Source of the DNA: DASPJR01 sp035628505
GTDB taxonomy: Bacteria; Planctomycetota; SZUA-567; H5-PLA8
Direction of reading: 5' to 3'
NCBI GenBank assembly: GCA_035628505.1
Contig: DASPJR010000116.1
Coordinates: 1 to 64,000 of the forward strand
DNA length: 64,000 nt
The notes beneath the pieces were generated by a model that saw only the letters and a program-made list of their open reading frames with translations, ran no database searches and was not told the DNA's origin. The first letter of the stretch is position 1; the number at the start of each line of letters is the position of its first letter. Position numbers and translations under genes: made by a program. This document shows, in pieces, positions 36,601 to 44,600 of this stretch.

Positions 36601-37590
36601 GAGAATCGGCCGCGTGCGCGAGATTTTGCTCGCGATGGCCGCGTACGCCAGGCGCAGGTCCTTGTCGCGCGCGGCGTCCGAATAGGTTCCGCCCGTCTCG
36701 GCCGCAATGCGCTTCAGCAGCGCGCGGTCAGCCTCGCGGCCCAGGGCCAGGGTGTGCACGGCAACGCCGGCCTTGGCTGCCGCATTATGAGCATCACCGT
36801 ATTTTCCAGGCTCCTGCTGGCCGTCGGTGAAAAGAATGATGCTTCCGCCTGCGGCGTTCTCACTTCCCGAGCGCAGCACGTTCAGCGCGTGGCGAATGCC
36901 GCCATCAATATCCGTCTGGCCGCGCTCATCGAGCTGGGAGAGCGCTTTTTCGAAGTTTTCAGTCAGCGGCGTAAGCGGAATGACTGTGCGGCTTTTGTTG
37001 TCGAACTGCACGATCGCCACGCGGCCGATGCTCCCGGTCCGGCGTGCGGCATCGAGAAAGTCGCGTGCGGCATCGACGCGCAACCGCTGTGGATCGTTGC
37101 GGCCGAGCGACAAGGAACCGTCCATCAGCAGCACAACGTCAGCCGCGTCCGCCTTAAAGGTGACCGCCGCGGGCAGGCGTGTTTCAGAGTTCCCTTGTGC
37201 CTGTCCGGGAACGCGCCAGCGCACGAGCAGATCGGCTGTGCCGGGGTGCTCTTCGTCAGGCGCTTTCAAACCGCGCACCTGCACAAGCCATTCACCCGGC
37301 CGCGGAGAGGGCCACGCAACCGCACGGCTGCTTGTGGCGGCATCAGGAGCAGGTACCGCTGCGCCCGGCTTCAGCGCGTAAACGAAAACCTCCGGCGCCT
37401 GAAGCGTCCCGTCGCGTGAAAGCCCCGGAACCTGGAGCGTAAATTCGAGTGTGTCGTCGGCGCTCAGCGCGATTGCGTCCGGCAGGATGACGCGTGCAGG
37501 CGGCGCCTCTCCGGCCCGACAGTAAGCCAGGCTCAGCGCCAGGAGCGCGAACGCAAGTAATCGAAAACACAGCGCTTGAGCGCGCGGCAT
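30691..37590 (-). CDS. Giant secreted VWA protein with Gly/Pro-rich spacer and DUF4159-like C-terminus, 2299 aa
   Basis: The start ATG 37590 has GAGG six bases upstream; a TTG five codons earlier is alternative. A signal peptide precedes a VWA domain at about 150-330 with a complete MIDAS (DGSLS, then TDIDGG, then FTDGQQ). A series of Ig-like beta domains runs to about 1130, then a transmembrane helix (about 1137-1157). A very long Ala/Pro then Gly-rich spacer (about 1200-1860) repeats words such as GIARGGSALG and GDAPL. The DUF4159-like module (about 1875-2110; GEHQTGGMVRINLG ... GGTLWVNDSSASDYNGF ... DGLQIDPRMNAG) precedes a CIA30-like carbohydrate-binding-type tail (VVFDLHSDLKSGCNIALLIN). 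Likely an envelope-spanning adhesion or stress-sensing protein. Function inferred. Confidence 0.8.
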   Translation of the reverse strand: MPRAQALCFRLLAFALLALSLAYCRAGEAPPARVILPDAIALSADDTLEFTLQVPGLSRDGTLQAPEVFVYALKPGAAVPAPDAATSSRAVAWPSPRPGEWLVQVRGLKAPDEEHPGTADLLVRWRVPGQAQGNSETRLPAAVTFKADAADVVLLMDGSLSLGRNDPQRLRVDAARDFLDAARRTGSIGRVAIVQFDNKSRTVIPLTPLTENFEKALSQLDERGQTDIDGGIRHALNVLRSGSENAAGGSIILFTDGQQEPGKYGDAHNAAAKAGVAVHTLALGREADRALLKRIAAETGGTYSDAARDKDLRLAYAAIASKISRTRPILSQPLKPQQDIAIPVDGSVRALALSVRGDRSGTLKVENSAKQSWQSPLQARPEYFVELPESGAWQANWQEGAQKEKIEDAVTFEASARTALYPLLFRTDPHPRAAMEIDTDEPVLAVSLFEGALALREATLHAHLEFDPETKIASRSAQLFDDGQHADGAAGDGIYGAWLPLLTEQGGAYPENTAGVVRVIATGKRDGVDFRRETQSHFIMRRHDGPALVTSGPVELGTRFAGERVSAEFSVRVRGAGGAFSIKQSAPLQESVRALPNPAVMNDIPALLKARERRALGFSIDLPELLEPGEYGGLIDLELAGAERVRLPWHVTVIRPGLIAPETLDLGSLQPGDKAQVQVHLKASGGRLSVYSAELTPEKAEKDFFLARHKDVQPLFAPRWPLQLNAVQPLLKLTSAGADVDLDFDVAPDAPGGSVERTLILRGFGSRELARIVLRALIKAHHLTLESPRDLGRVEPGDSLEQELRWKWAQPGLRAPVNATVRVIPDGQIEAAVTAAQLQNDSAISRFTLPLAKDVKSGIAGGWISIESGPVLALQRWSAQIVEPRLTADPLSLDFGNLIQGQRKKLTVQLAAEGARPIATTATVSAPFAKVRLPQITIPLDALKVPQPIELKPGEKGTLTLELIVPDDAQDGLYATTLQLNSRLGVITIPLKLTVVNEIDPAPFHVSPSTLVLRFDRRSKLPLESVLIKSHRDDRIPLALTLRPIKSVDGVESKEPPAIFLAPEASDSVMQMQMSLPGRETIEAFVQAKPDAQAGQRCQLRITGAGDEHVVEILIERPAQEAIAPVKETPRVLGWIVLLIALIAAAMAYLVNRLVRRAWVRYAFYSVLFHMAFLPWAMPRSQLMDALPDSVQVSLLEGEELFGGGLSEQQMRRLEALKTGGGGTDEAVTLAQGEGLAGIKAVEKVPDLAAKDVARAGTPGASMLESTQAPEGPRVETPAAASARAAASVLPDDPLKTDALAPEPLAAQPAGPKVENPVARAVATTPLKQALPAAMPAPERRGPTALYDSALPSGVPDEAPREKQPAAPASAAPRTVIDAGDAPLEIAALPPETAPAAVPQVPATKATPAAPAAASGAPAAMQRLSTPALASLPGGNDVAVSRAIGAGPRALATTDDLKLNDSPGKEPGPAGVVGVPVSARPAPGAGLDAIDDPLDAGTLIGGVSPSGIGDNKPTGGRAGGAPADSLTHKGDGIARGGSALGGIGAGTGVGDQLAFAAGGDGKAVGGGRGASVLPGRGSGSTLPGFGAGGGGTTGQSPLAGGGTGSVVRQGGIGAGGEGDAPLSAGPVPGGGGGNGEIAGKLPGAGVPGGNAAGVPNGTGIGIARGGSALGVGLAPGGGGSELAFAGPMKRSGALSGSTLAMADLTRGGTTSPGASQIGIDGTGRRPGGNALTGDGDAPLAIDPLTGGNAGGKGTAAIGAPGKEPGKAGTGTGTQPGNGGAGGDGIRTVAANGGFGKGIGGGVGGGIGGGLGRDGIAGSLSGVPGGGGTAIPPSGRLTNRKPGTLPGSGLSSQQLEGDAGGKKGTLVSGGTLPNWRVTGEHQTGGMVRINLGLTRHSGDWDSSLTALHHLRGAFIERSGLPELEVNVLTFDLADMKALSRCRMALITSNKPIVFKPEEITAMRAFIEAGGTLWVNDSSASDYNGFDEKFRDDVPRIIEGGKLFSLPLSHPFFNSCYDLSKGYKGFRVPPGDKYRQDYIEAAFVPDPKEKDGQRAAIIYTRNDYADGLQIDPRMNAGMKSLTDLTNAEMQEASLRFGINLVAYSMGPNAPKLPPPPETTAEFEKLYRYSGPELPVFDNYLEPLDKWNKPIWSAEAEWCNETQLWTIDDKTEKMKIQAVRFSGGTKHKAAIARNGLIDLSKTQAVVFDLHSDLKSGCNIALLINTKDGKAYETRPVFSRPGWNRNLRFPLNMGDLKSSASKVPWKDYDTPLEPRDQVERITILIYNLTESGAVKIGPLKLQN

Positions 37591-37752
37591 GAGCAGCCTC
37601 TTCAAGGATTACACATTACGTTGAGCCCGGCGTCACGGCAATCCCTATCTTTTAGAGACGAGATTAAGAGTTTATTAGCTGCATGGCGTTCACGCGGAAA
37701 TGCGATACAACCGCACACGTGCGATTAATCGATATTGGCGATAGCAGGAACA

Positions 37753-38856
37753 GTGGACACTAAAAACGACGAAATCGATATCCGGCTTCTGCGCGCGCTG
37801 GCCATGGGCGGCAAGACGTCTGCCGAGATTCAGCTTCTGGTCGACAGCCAAGTCGGTGACAAAGCCAACTTTCAGGCGCTTGCGCTGCTGGTGTCGAACC
37901 TGTCCGTGCCCGAAAAGCGCGCTCAAGTGACTTTCGAAAAACTGCGCCAGCATCAGGAGCGTATGAGAGAGCAGCTCGGCCGCGCCGTGGGCATCAAAAC
38001 GGCGGCGCTGGATTATGTCGAGTACGTCGAGCGCGGCATGAATCTGCGTGATGACGAGCAGGCGCTGTCTTACGCGCAGCTTTCTCAGATGGCTTTTCAG
38101 GACCAGCTATCCGGCCTGGCGAACTTCCGCTTCTTTTCACAGCGCTTCACTGAGGAAATCAAGCGCGCTCAGCGCTATCAGCAGTTGCTTTCGCTGCTCA
38201 TGATCGATATCGACCATTTCAAAGCATTCAACGACACGCATGGACATCTTTGCGGCAACCGCGCTTTGGAACACGTGGCGCGGATCCTCAAGTCGGAGGT
38301 GCGCGAAACAGATATCGTGGCGCGCTACGGCGGCGAGGAGTTTGCGATCATTCTGCCGCAGACCACAAAACATGACGCCTTTGCGCTCAGTGAAGCGATT
38401 CGCAAGAAAATCGAGCACAGCCCGGTGGCCATTCCGCAGAAGGGCATGAAGGCCGTGAGCGTCAGCATCGGCGTGGCGACCTATCCGCGGGATGCGCGCA
38501 GCGGCGAAGCGCTGATCGGCGGCGCCGACGCAGCACTGTACGCCTCCAAGAAAGCCGGACGAAACCGCGTCAGCGAATTCCTGCCCGCCAGCTCGCTGAT
38601 GTTTTCATACAAGCCAGAGAAGCCCGCGCTCGTTCAGAATGTCTCTGTGGTCGCCGATTTCAACGGTTGGCACAAGAACGTGGATCTGATGAAACCCGAC
38701 GGCAGCGGACGGTACACACTGAAAGTAAATCTCACCCCGGGGCAGTATGCCTACAAGTTCGTGCTGAATGGCGAGCGCTACATCGGCGATCCGAACTGCA
38801 GCCGCTCGGTGCAGGATGGTTACGGCGGCCGCAACTCGCTCGTTAGCGTGGAGTGA
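37753..38856 (+). CDS. Diguanylate cyclase fused to a glycogen-binding (CBM48/AMPK-beta-like) domain
   Basis: 367 residues. The start is uncertain: GTG 37753 has AGGA unusually close, and TTG 37735 has none. The N-terminus (about 1-110) is helical and unassigned. The GGDEF domain has DQLSGLANFRFF, the GTP-site Asp (MIDIDHFKAFND) and the active-site motif GGEEF (about residue 193). An inhibitory RxxD site (RETD) lies exactly five residues before it, so c-di-GMP product inhibition is expected. Residues about 286-367 form a CBM48/AMPK1-CBM-like domain (VVADFNGWHKNVDLMKPDGSGRYTLKV ... YKFVLNGERY). Such domains bind glycogen-type glucans. It would make c-di-GMP at, or in response to, glycogen. Confidence 0.9.
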   Translation: MDTKNDEIDIRLLRALAMGGKTSAEIQLLVDSQVGDKANFQALALLVSNLSVPEKRAQVTFEKLRQHQERMREQLGRAVGIKTAALDYVEYVERGMNLRDDEQALSYAQLSQMAFQDQLSGLANFRFFSQRFTEEIKRAQRYQQLLSLLMIDIDHFKAFNDTHGHLCGNRALEHVARILKSEVRETDIVARYGGEEFAIILPQTTKHDAFALSEAIRKKIEHSPVAIPQKGMKAVSVSIGVATYPRDARSGEALIGGADAALYASKKAGRNRVSEFLPASSLMFSYKPEKPALVQNVSVVADFNGWHKNVDLMKPDGSGRYTLKVNLTPGQYAYKFVLNGERYIGDPNCSRSVQDGYGGRNSLVSVE

Positions 38857-39877
38857 ATTCCGCTTTCATCGACTCGGCCATGCTTCCGGTCATAATCTGC
38901 AGCTTGTACGCGCCCGAATCGTTCTGCCGCACATTGTCCGGCGGCCATGCGATCCGGACGAAGAGCTTGTCACTCGCTTCAGCCACGCCCGACCACTGCT
39001 TCCCGATCTGGAAGGGGTTTCCAGTCGCTCCGATTCTGCCGATGACGCATCCGGAGGGGAATGGACTGTGCTGCCAGCTCGGATTTCCGGCTGGCCCAAC
39101 CAATGTGCCGGCGAAACTTATTTCTCCGGAGCAGCGAACCACGCACGCTTGCCCCTTGATCAGGTCCACGCCTGTATCGACCCAGCCCACGAGGCCGTCA
39201 TTCACTTCCAGCGGCAGATCCTTCAGCGTGCCTTTGGCAAGCCAGCGAATGCTGATTATATCTTCAAAGCGGATCTGCAGATCGCCCAGCGCGCTCTTCA
39301 ATCTGATCGCTTCAAGCTTTACCGTCCCCTGCACTTCCATTTTTTCCGAGACGATGATGTCCTGCGTTTGAACCCGCGGCTGGTCGCTCTGCTGCAGCTT
39401 GCTTAACACAGCTTCGATGCGCGTGCGCGCTTCCAGCGGCGCGGCCCCACGTGCTTCTCTCAACGCATCAATGATGACCGATCCCAAGGACTCGAGCTTC
39501 TGCTGGGCTGCGTTGCGCCGAGCGAATCCCTCGGCATCCAGATCCTTGATCGCGGCCTGAACGGTCGTTGCTTCTTTCGCGCTCAATCTGCGTCCACGGC
39601 TGAGATGCAGGACGTCTTTCACGGGAAAATTCAGCACGCCATACGGCGTAACGAACGAAATTGTTTCGAGCTCGCGTAACTGCCCGCGAATGACGGAGCC
39701 CTCGGCCATACGCACTTCAACGTCGTCCGCTCCAAATTTCACCTGCGCCACTGCGGGCGACTTAATCAATACTGGCTCATCGGTAAGGGGCGCCTGCGCG
39801 CCGCCAGGTGCCGCTGGATCGGAGGCGTAAACAGAGCAAATAACACCAAGGCAAAGCGCCGGGAGAAACGTTTTCAT
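38843..39877 (-). CDS. Secreted protein with C-terminal LecA/PA-IL-like galactose-binding-type domain
   Basis: 344 residues with a signal peptide (MKTFLPALCLGVICSVYA-SD) and AGGAG before the ATG. The middle (about 60-200) is a beta/alpha region with HEAT-like helices. The C-terminal 110 residues follow the PA-IL lectin pattern: GLVGWVDTGVDLIKGQ, CVVRCSGEISFAG, PFPSGCVIGRIGATGNPFQIGKQW, DKLFVRIAWPPD and NDSGAYKLQI. PA-IL lectins bind galactose with calcium; the exact ligand residues were not checked. The 3' end overlaps the convergent diguanylate cyclase gene by 14 bp. Confidence 0.8.
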   Translation of the reverse strand: MKTFLPALCLGVICSVYASDPAAPGGAQAPLTDEPVLIKSPAVAQVKFGADDVEVRMAEGSVIRGQLRELETISFVTPYGVLNFPVKDVLHLSRGRRLSAKEATTVQAAIKDLDAEGFARRNAAQQKLESLGSVIIDALREARGAAPLEARTRIEAVLSKLQQSDQPRVQTQDIIVSEKMEVQGTVKLEAIRLKSALGDLQIRFEDIISIRWLAKGTLKDLPLEVNDGLVGWVDTGVDLIKGQACVVRCSGEISFAGTLVGPAGNPSWQHSPFPSGCVIGRIGATGNPFQIGKQWSGVAEASDKLFVRIAWPPDNVRQNDSGAYKLQIMTGSMAESMKAEFTPR

Positions 39878-39954
39878 ACGCAGTCTCCTGAGATGAAGAC
39901 CTGTTCTTCACCTCTAACGACGCACGTCGTGATTCTTTGCGGCTAAATTGTAAA

Positions 39955-40788
39955 TTATTTCTTTTTTTCTGCTGCTTTGCGCCAGCTCTGCAACAGAACG
40001 GAATCAACAATTCCCGGCGCGAGCCATTGTCCTGCAACCGCGGCTTTCCCCGCGAAGGTGAGATAACGGTTGCGCCTGGGACGGTTGACGGCTTTGAGAA
40101 TCACGCGCGCAACTGCTTCCGAAGACATACCATTTTTTGGCGAGAGAAAGTTGGCCGGACGCTCGCCTTTTGCGGCCGCTACGAATTCCGTCTGTGTCAC
40201 TCCCGGGTTGACCACCGAGACAGAAATGCGCTCGTCATAAAGCTCGACGCGCAGCGTTTCGCTCAGCGCCTCAAGCGCGTATTTGCTCGCGCAGTACGCC
40301 GACATGCCTGGAATTGTGCGCCGCCCAATGACCGAACTGACCATCACAATCGCAGCACGCCAGCGACCACGGCCGGAGGCATTTCGCAGCAGCGGCAGCG
40401 CCGCCTGCGTGCAGCGGATCACGCCGAAAAAGTTCGTTTCCATGTTGTCGCGGAACACCTGCAGCGGCGTGCGTTCCACGCTGCCATAGACGCCGTAGCC
40501 AGCGTTGTTCACCAGCACGTCCAGCCTGCCGAAGCGCTCGCGCACGGCGACGAATGTGTCAGACACCGATGCGTCGGAGTTCACATCACAAACCAGCGGA
40601 AGAAGCGTCGCAGCAGGGACTGATGCACGCGCGGCCTCGGCCACTTTCTCGAGCCGGTCTTTGCGTCGCGCCGTGAGCACCACGTCGTAGCCCGCTGCGG
40701 CAAACACGCTGACCGCGGCGGCTCCGATGCCAGCTGACGCGCCGGTGATAAAGACCACAGGGCGCTTAGTTTCTGATGAGGTGGACAC
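39955..40788 (-). CDS. Short-chain dehydrogenase/reductase (SDR)
   Basis: 277 residues from GTG 40788; a TTG at 40806 is equally possible and neither has a clear ribosome binding site. The Rossmann nucleotide site is TGASAGIGAAAV (classical SDR). The catalytic Tyr-x3-Lys is YCASK and the preceding Ser is in VMVSSVIG; NNAGYGVYG is also present. The C-terminal RRNRYLTFAGKAAVAGQWL suggests a YdfG/YqjQ-like membrane-associated SDR. Substrate unknown. Confidence 0.9.
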   Translation of the reverse strand: MSTSSETKRPVVFITGASAGIGAAAVSVFAAAGYDVVLTARRKDRLEKVAEAARASVPAATLLPLVCDVNSDASVSDTFVAVRERFGRLDVLVNNAGYGVYGSVERTPLQVFRDNMETNFFGVIRCTQAALPLLRNASGRGRWRAAIVMVSSVIGRRTIPGMSAYCASKYALEALSETLRVELYDERISVSVVNPGVTQTEFVAAAKGERPANFLSPKNGMSSEAVARVILKAVNRPRRNRYLTFAGKAAVAGQWLAPGIVDSVLLQSWRKAAEKKK

Positions 40789-40974
40789 GCTGGCGAAGCT
40801 TAGCAAATCAGGGCAGAACTGGCGAACTCATCTGCATGCGAGGGAACAGCTGCTTTGGCCTGTCCCCTCATCCATACTAAGATGCTTGAGAAAGTCGATT
40901 TGCGACGCAGTTTCTAAAAATTTTTTGCGTGTAGCCTATCTCGTTGACGCAGCACGAGTTATCCCGCGCTCAGC

Positions 40975-41622
40975 CTACTTCAGCTTCTGCACAAGAAGGT
41001 CATCAAAGCGGATGGGCGATGCTGAATACGGAATGCCCCACGCGCCGCAGCGGCCAGGAGTGGGTTTTTCTGTCTCCTCGAACTTTACGAGCGCGTCCTT
41101 GGGCTCCTCTTTGCCCTGTTCCCAGGCTTTGCCCTCTACGGTCCACGCCCCGTCTTTAACCTTCCTGATGGAGAGCGAGAGGATGCTCCACGTGCCCGTG
41201 GTCCAGGCGTAAGGCGCGGAGCCTTTCACGTCTTCACCTTTCAGGATCTCCACAGCTTTCTTGGCAGGATTCAAGCGCAGCATGTAACCGCCCACGCCGT
41301 TCACACCGACCGCGAAGACCGGAAAGCGCCGGCCTGATGACGTACCGAACGCGCGTGCTCTGACTGCCACATCTTCGGTTTCAGTTGGTCCGAAGAGGAT
41401 GCCATAGGTTTCAAGCGGCGTGGGGGCAAGCTCAAGCACCTTATTGGCGCCGTCCTGCTTCACTTTGAAATCACCATCACCAAGCACCAGGAACTCCAGC
41501 GCGCCCGCGTCCTTATCGACGTCAGCCTTCTCGAAATCCTGGCTGAATACCGGCGCGTCTCCCGCGCGCACGAAGCCGCAGATCACCACAAGAATCAATA
41601 CAAGCAGTCCCGACAATCGCAT
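40975..41622 (-). CDS. Secreted LamG/concanavalin-like protein, 215 aa
   Basis: Start ATG 41622 with GGAG seven bases upstream; the longer frame to 41673 overlaps the permease end. After a signal peptide (MRLSGLLVLILVVICGFVRA) the protein is beta-rich with alternating strands (VFAVGVNGVGGYMLRL and ILSLSIRKVKDG), and ends GIPYSASPIRFDDLLVQ. This matches the jelly-roll pattern of DUF1080/LamG-like domains common in planctomycetes; no catalytic residues are evident. It lies 51 bp downstream of the ABC permease and is probably in the same transcript. Confidence 0.65.
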   Translation of the reverse strand: MRLSGLLVLILVVICGFVRAGDAPVFSQDFEKADVDKDAGALEFLVLGDGDFKVKQDGANKVLELAPTPLETYGILFGPTETEDVAVRARAFGTSSGRRFPVFAVGVNGVGGYMLRLNPAKKAVEILKGEDVKGSAPYAWTTGTWSILSLSIRKVKDGAWTVEGKAWEQGKEEPKDALVKFEETEKPTPGRCGAWGIPYSASPIRFDDLLVQKLK

Positions 41623-41673
41623 GTTTTTTCTCCAAACCTGGCCGATAACGGAAAGACCTTTTACCACACCCAT

Positions 41674-44600
41674 TTATTCATTTCGCAACGCCGCCAGCAA
41701 GGGCGTGCGCAACATTCCAAGCGTCGCTGCAACTGCCGAGAACAGACCGCACGCCAGGATCAGTCCCAGCGAGACGGCGATTGATGCCGTTGGCAGCGGC
41801 ATGCTTGTCGAACCGATCTGCGGCGCAACAGCGATCAGCGCCGCGATAACGCCCGCGCCAAGGCCAAGCACCAGAAGCCAGAGATGTTCACTCAGTACCA
41901 GCCAGCCGAGGCTCAGGTGCGAAAACCCAATTGCGCGTAGCACCGCCAGCTCGCTGCGCCGCTCCAGAACGTTGCGCATGACTACAATGCCCAGGCCGAG
42001 GCTGCCCAGCAGCATGCCGAGGGCGCCCAATGCCTGGAAAGTTGAAAGATACGTGTTCTGAACCGCATTAAATTCAGCCAGGCGCTGCACGGCCGGAGTT
42101 GCGGTAAAGCCGTCGTCCTGCAGCGACCTTTCGAGGAAGCTTTTAACTGCCGCGATGCGATCCGACGGCGCATCAATGAGAAATTCCCGGTAGCCGCTTT
42201 CTGAAGGATAAAGCTCCAGAAAACTTTCTTCGGAGATTAAAATACTGCCCTGCAGAATGCTGTTCGCGACCGCGCCGACGATTTTTATCGAGCGCTCCGC
42301 GCCGTTCTCGTCGGTGACCTGAATTGTATCACCAACTTTTTTGCCAAGTGCCCAGGTCAACGATTGAAAATCGCAGATGCCGTAAAGCGTCGAGCCTTCG
42401 CGCTGCTTGAGCATCGTCCAGGGCTGCGCGGGGTCGCCGATTCCTGCAATTCGCGCGGCAAAGGAGAAGCCGCCGCGCTCGATCATCTTGTCAGAGATGC
42501 CGAGAATGCGCGGCTTCTGCGCGCGGTTCAGATTCAGGCAGCTCGCTTCATCGCCGGCTTTTACGCGCAGCGGAAAAAGCGTCGCATCGGCGAGCCCCTC
42601 ATCGGGAATGCCCGCGTTCGTGCGGCCCTCGGCGGAATTCAAATCTTCGAAGATGGGAATGGTTGAGCGCGCAAAAAGCGCAAAGCCTCCCGTGCCCGAT
42701 TCTTTGCGCGCGCCATCCAGGGTTGCGTCCAGCTTGTTCGCTCCGACCGCCACGACAAGAAAACTTCCGCACGCCAGCAGCGCCGCGGTGGCGAGACTTC
42801 TCTTGCTGCGCCGAGAAGCGGAGCGCACACCGAGGCGCAAGAGCTCTATGAATGCCGATGTGCCGGGTTGTGCTGTGGATGGAGCGTTCGAATCGGCCAA
42901 CAGCAGCCGCACGGCTGAAAGCGCCGCCAGCAGCAGCAGTCCTCCGGCGCCAAAGAACGCTTGCGCGGCGGAGCTCTCCGCGCTGCGCAGCGCCACGGCG
43001 ACGATCCCCAGCGCTCCTGCGAAGCACGCGATCCCCGCGTAGCTCCAGAAATGGCCGGGCCGCTCGCCCGATTGCAATTCCGCACCGCCTGAAGCCAATA
43101 GCTGGCGTGCAGGCAGGCTGGCCTGGCGGCGCACAGCGAGGAAAATTGCCAGCGCCGCAATCGCGACTCCGGAAAGAAAGCCGATCAGTAACGAGAGCGG
43201 TTCGGCGTGAAATTCGAGCGCCGAGGTTCCCACGGCCGCGCGCCAGCGTGTGGCCAATGCGTCGAGCATCGCCTTCGCATAAAAATTACCGCCGAAGGTG
43301 CCGAGCGCCGAGCCGAGTGTTGCGGTGAACAGGCCTTCGTACCAGAGAATGTTGCGAACCGCCGTCGGCGCAGCGCCCAGGGCCAGCAGCACGCCGTTCT
43401 CAATCGCGCGGGATTCGATATTGAACTGATAAATGAGCGCCATCAGCAGCACCGCGGCGGCGATGAGGAAAAAACTGAATCCCAGAAAGAGCATGCCGAA
43501 GTCGATGGCCTGCCCGCTCGCCTGCAGCGCCAGCGAGCGCACCGGTACGAAGCTCAAGCCGACTTTGGCCGGATCAATGGTCTGGCGGATGCGAACGGCC
43601 AGCGCCTCCTTGGCCAGCTCGGGATCGCCTTCAAAGACGAAGCGCATGGCGGTGTACTTTCCGAAGCGGTTCTGCCAGAGTTCGACCCCTCTCTTCAGCG
43701 TGATGAAAGCCTTGGGCGTGCCGCGATACTTTTTCCAGTAATCCTCATCCTTCTGCCGAATTTTCTTCATGTCGATGGGAATGCTCGAATCCCAATCGTG
43801 CGTGGTGTCCACATCGGCGATGCCTGGAAAATCGGGCATGAGCTCGCGGTCGGCGTGAACGGTGTTGATGGTGACAATGTCTTTGACGGTGAATGTGGCG
43901 GTCTTCTTCTCGAGCTTGCGCAGCAGCCCGACCGTGAAATATTCAATTTCCACTTTGTCGCCGCGCCGCGCCTGCAGATCTTCAGCCTCCCACTCGTTGA
44001 TCACGATCTCGTCGTCTTTGGTGTCTTTTGGCACAAGCGGCGGCGTTCCGGCGGTGACCATGCTGTAGGGCGTCTCTTTGCCGTTGGCCCGCAATGCATT
44101 CACGAAATAAGTCGTAACGCCCAGGCCGCCGTCGCGCAGCATCTGGTCGGTGAGACTTTCGTCCAGAAACACGCGCGGCGAGGAGATTTCGATGAAGCGC
44201 AGCTTCTCTTCCGCTCGCATCCGCAGCTGCGCGTCTTCCAGCGACCACTTCTTTTTAAGCTGCGCATCCGGAGCCGGCGCATTCGGAAGCGCAAGCAGCA
44301 CATTGGCGCGGCCCTTCTGCTCGATCTTTTCCTGAACATCGTTCAGCGGAAGATAGGCATTCAGCGGCGCGATCTGATTGGCGTTGAAGCTGAAGCGGCC
44401 GAGCCCGCGATCGGGAAGAATCGCCTTCACCGCCGCGCGCAGGACGGCTGCATTCTTTTCCTCGGAGCCCAGCGGTGCATCATGCGAGAGCAAACTTGGC
44501 TTGTAAATGCGCACACGGATGGCATCACCAACTTTGGCATTCAGCGCCGCAGCAAGGCGCGCGTTCAGAAAAATCTCGCCTTTCTTGAGCTCATCCGCGG

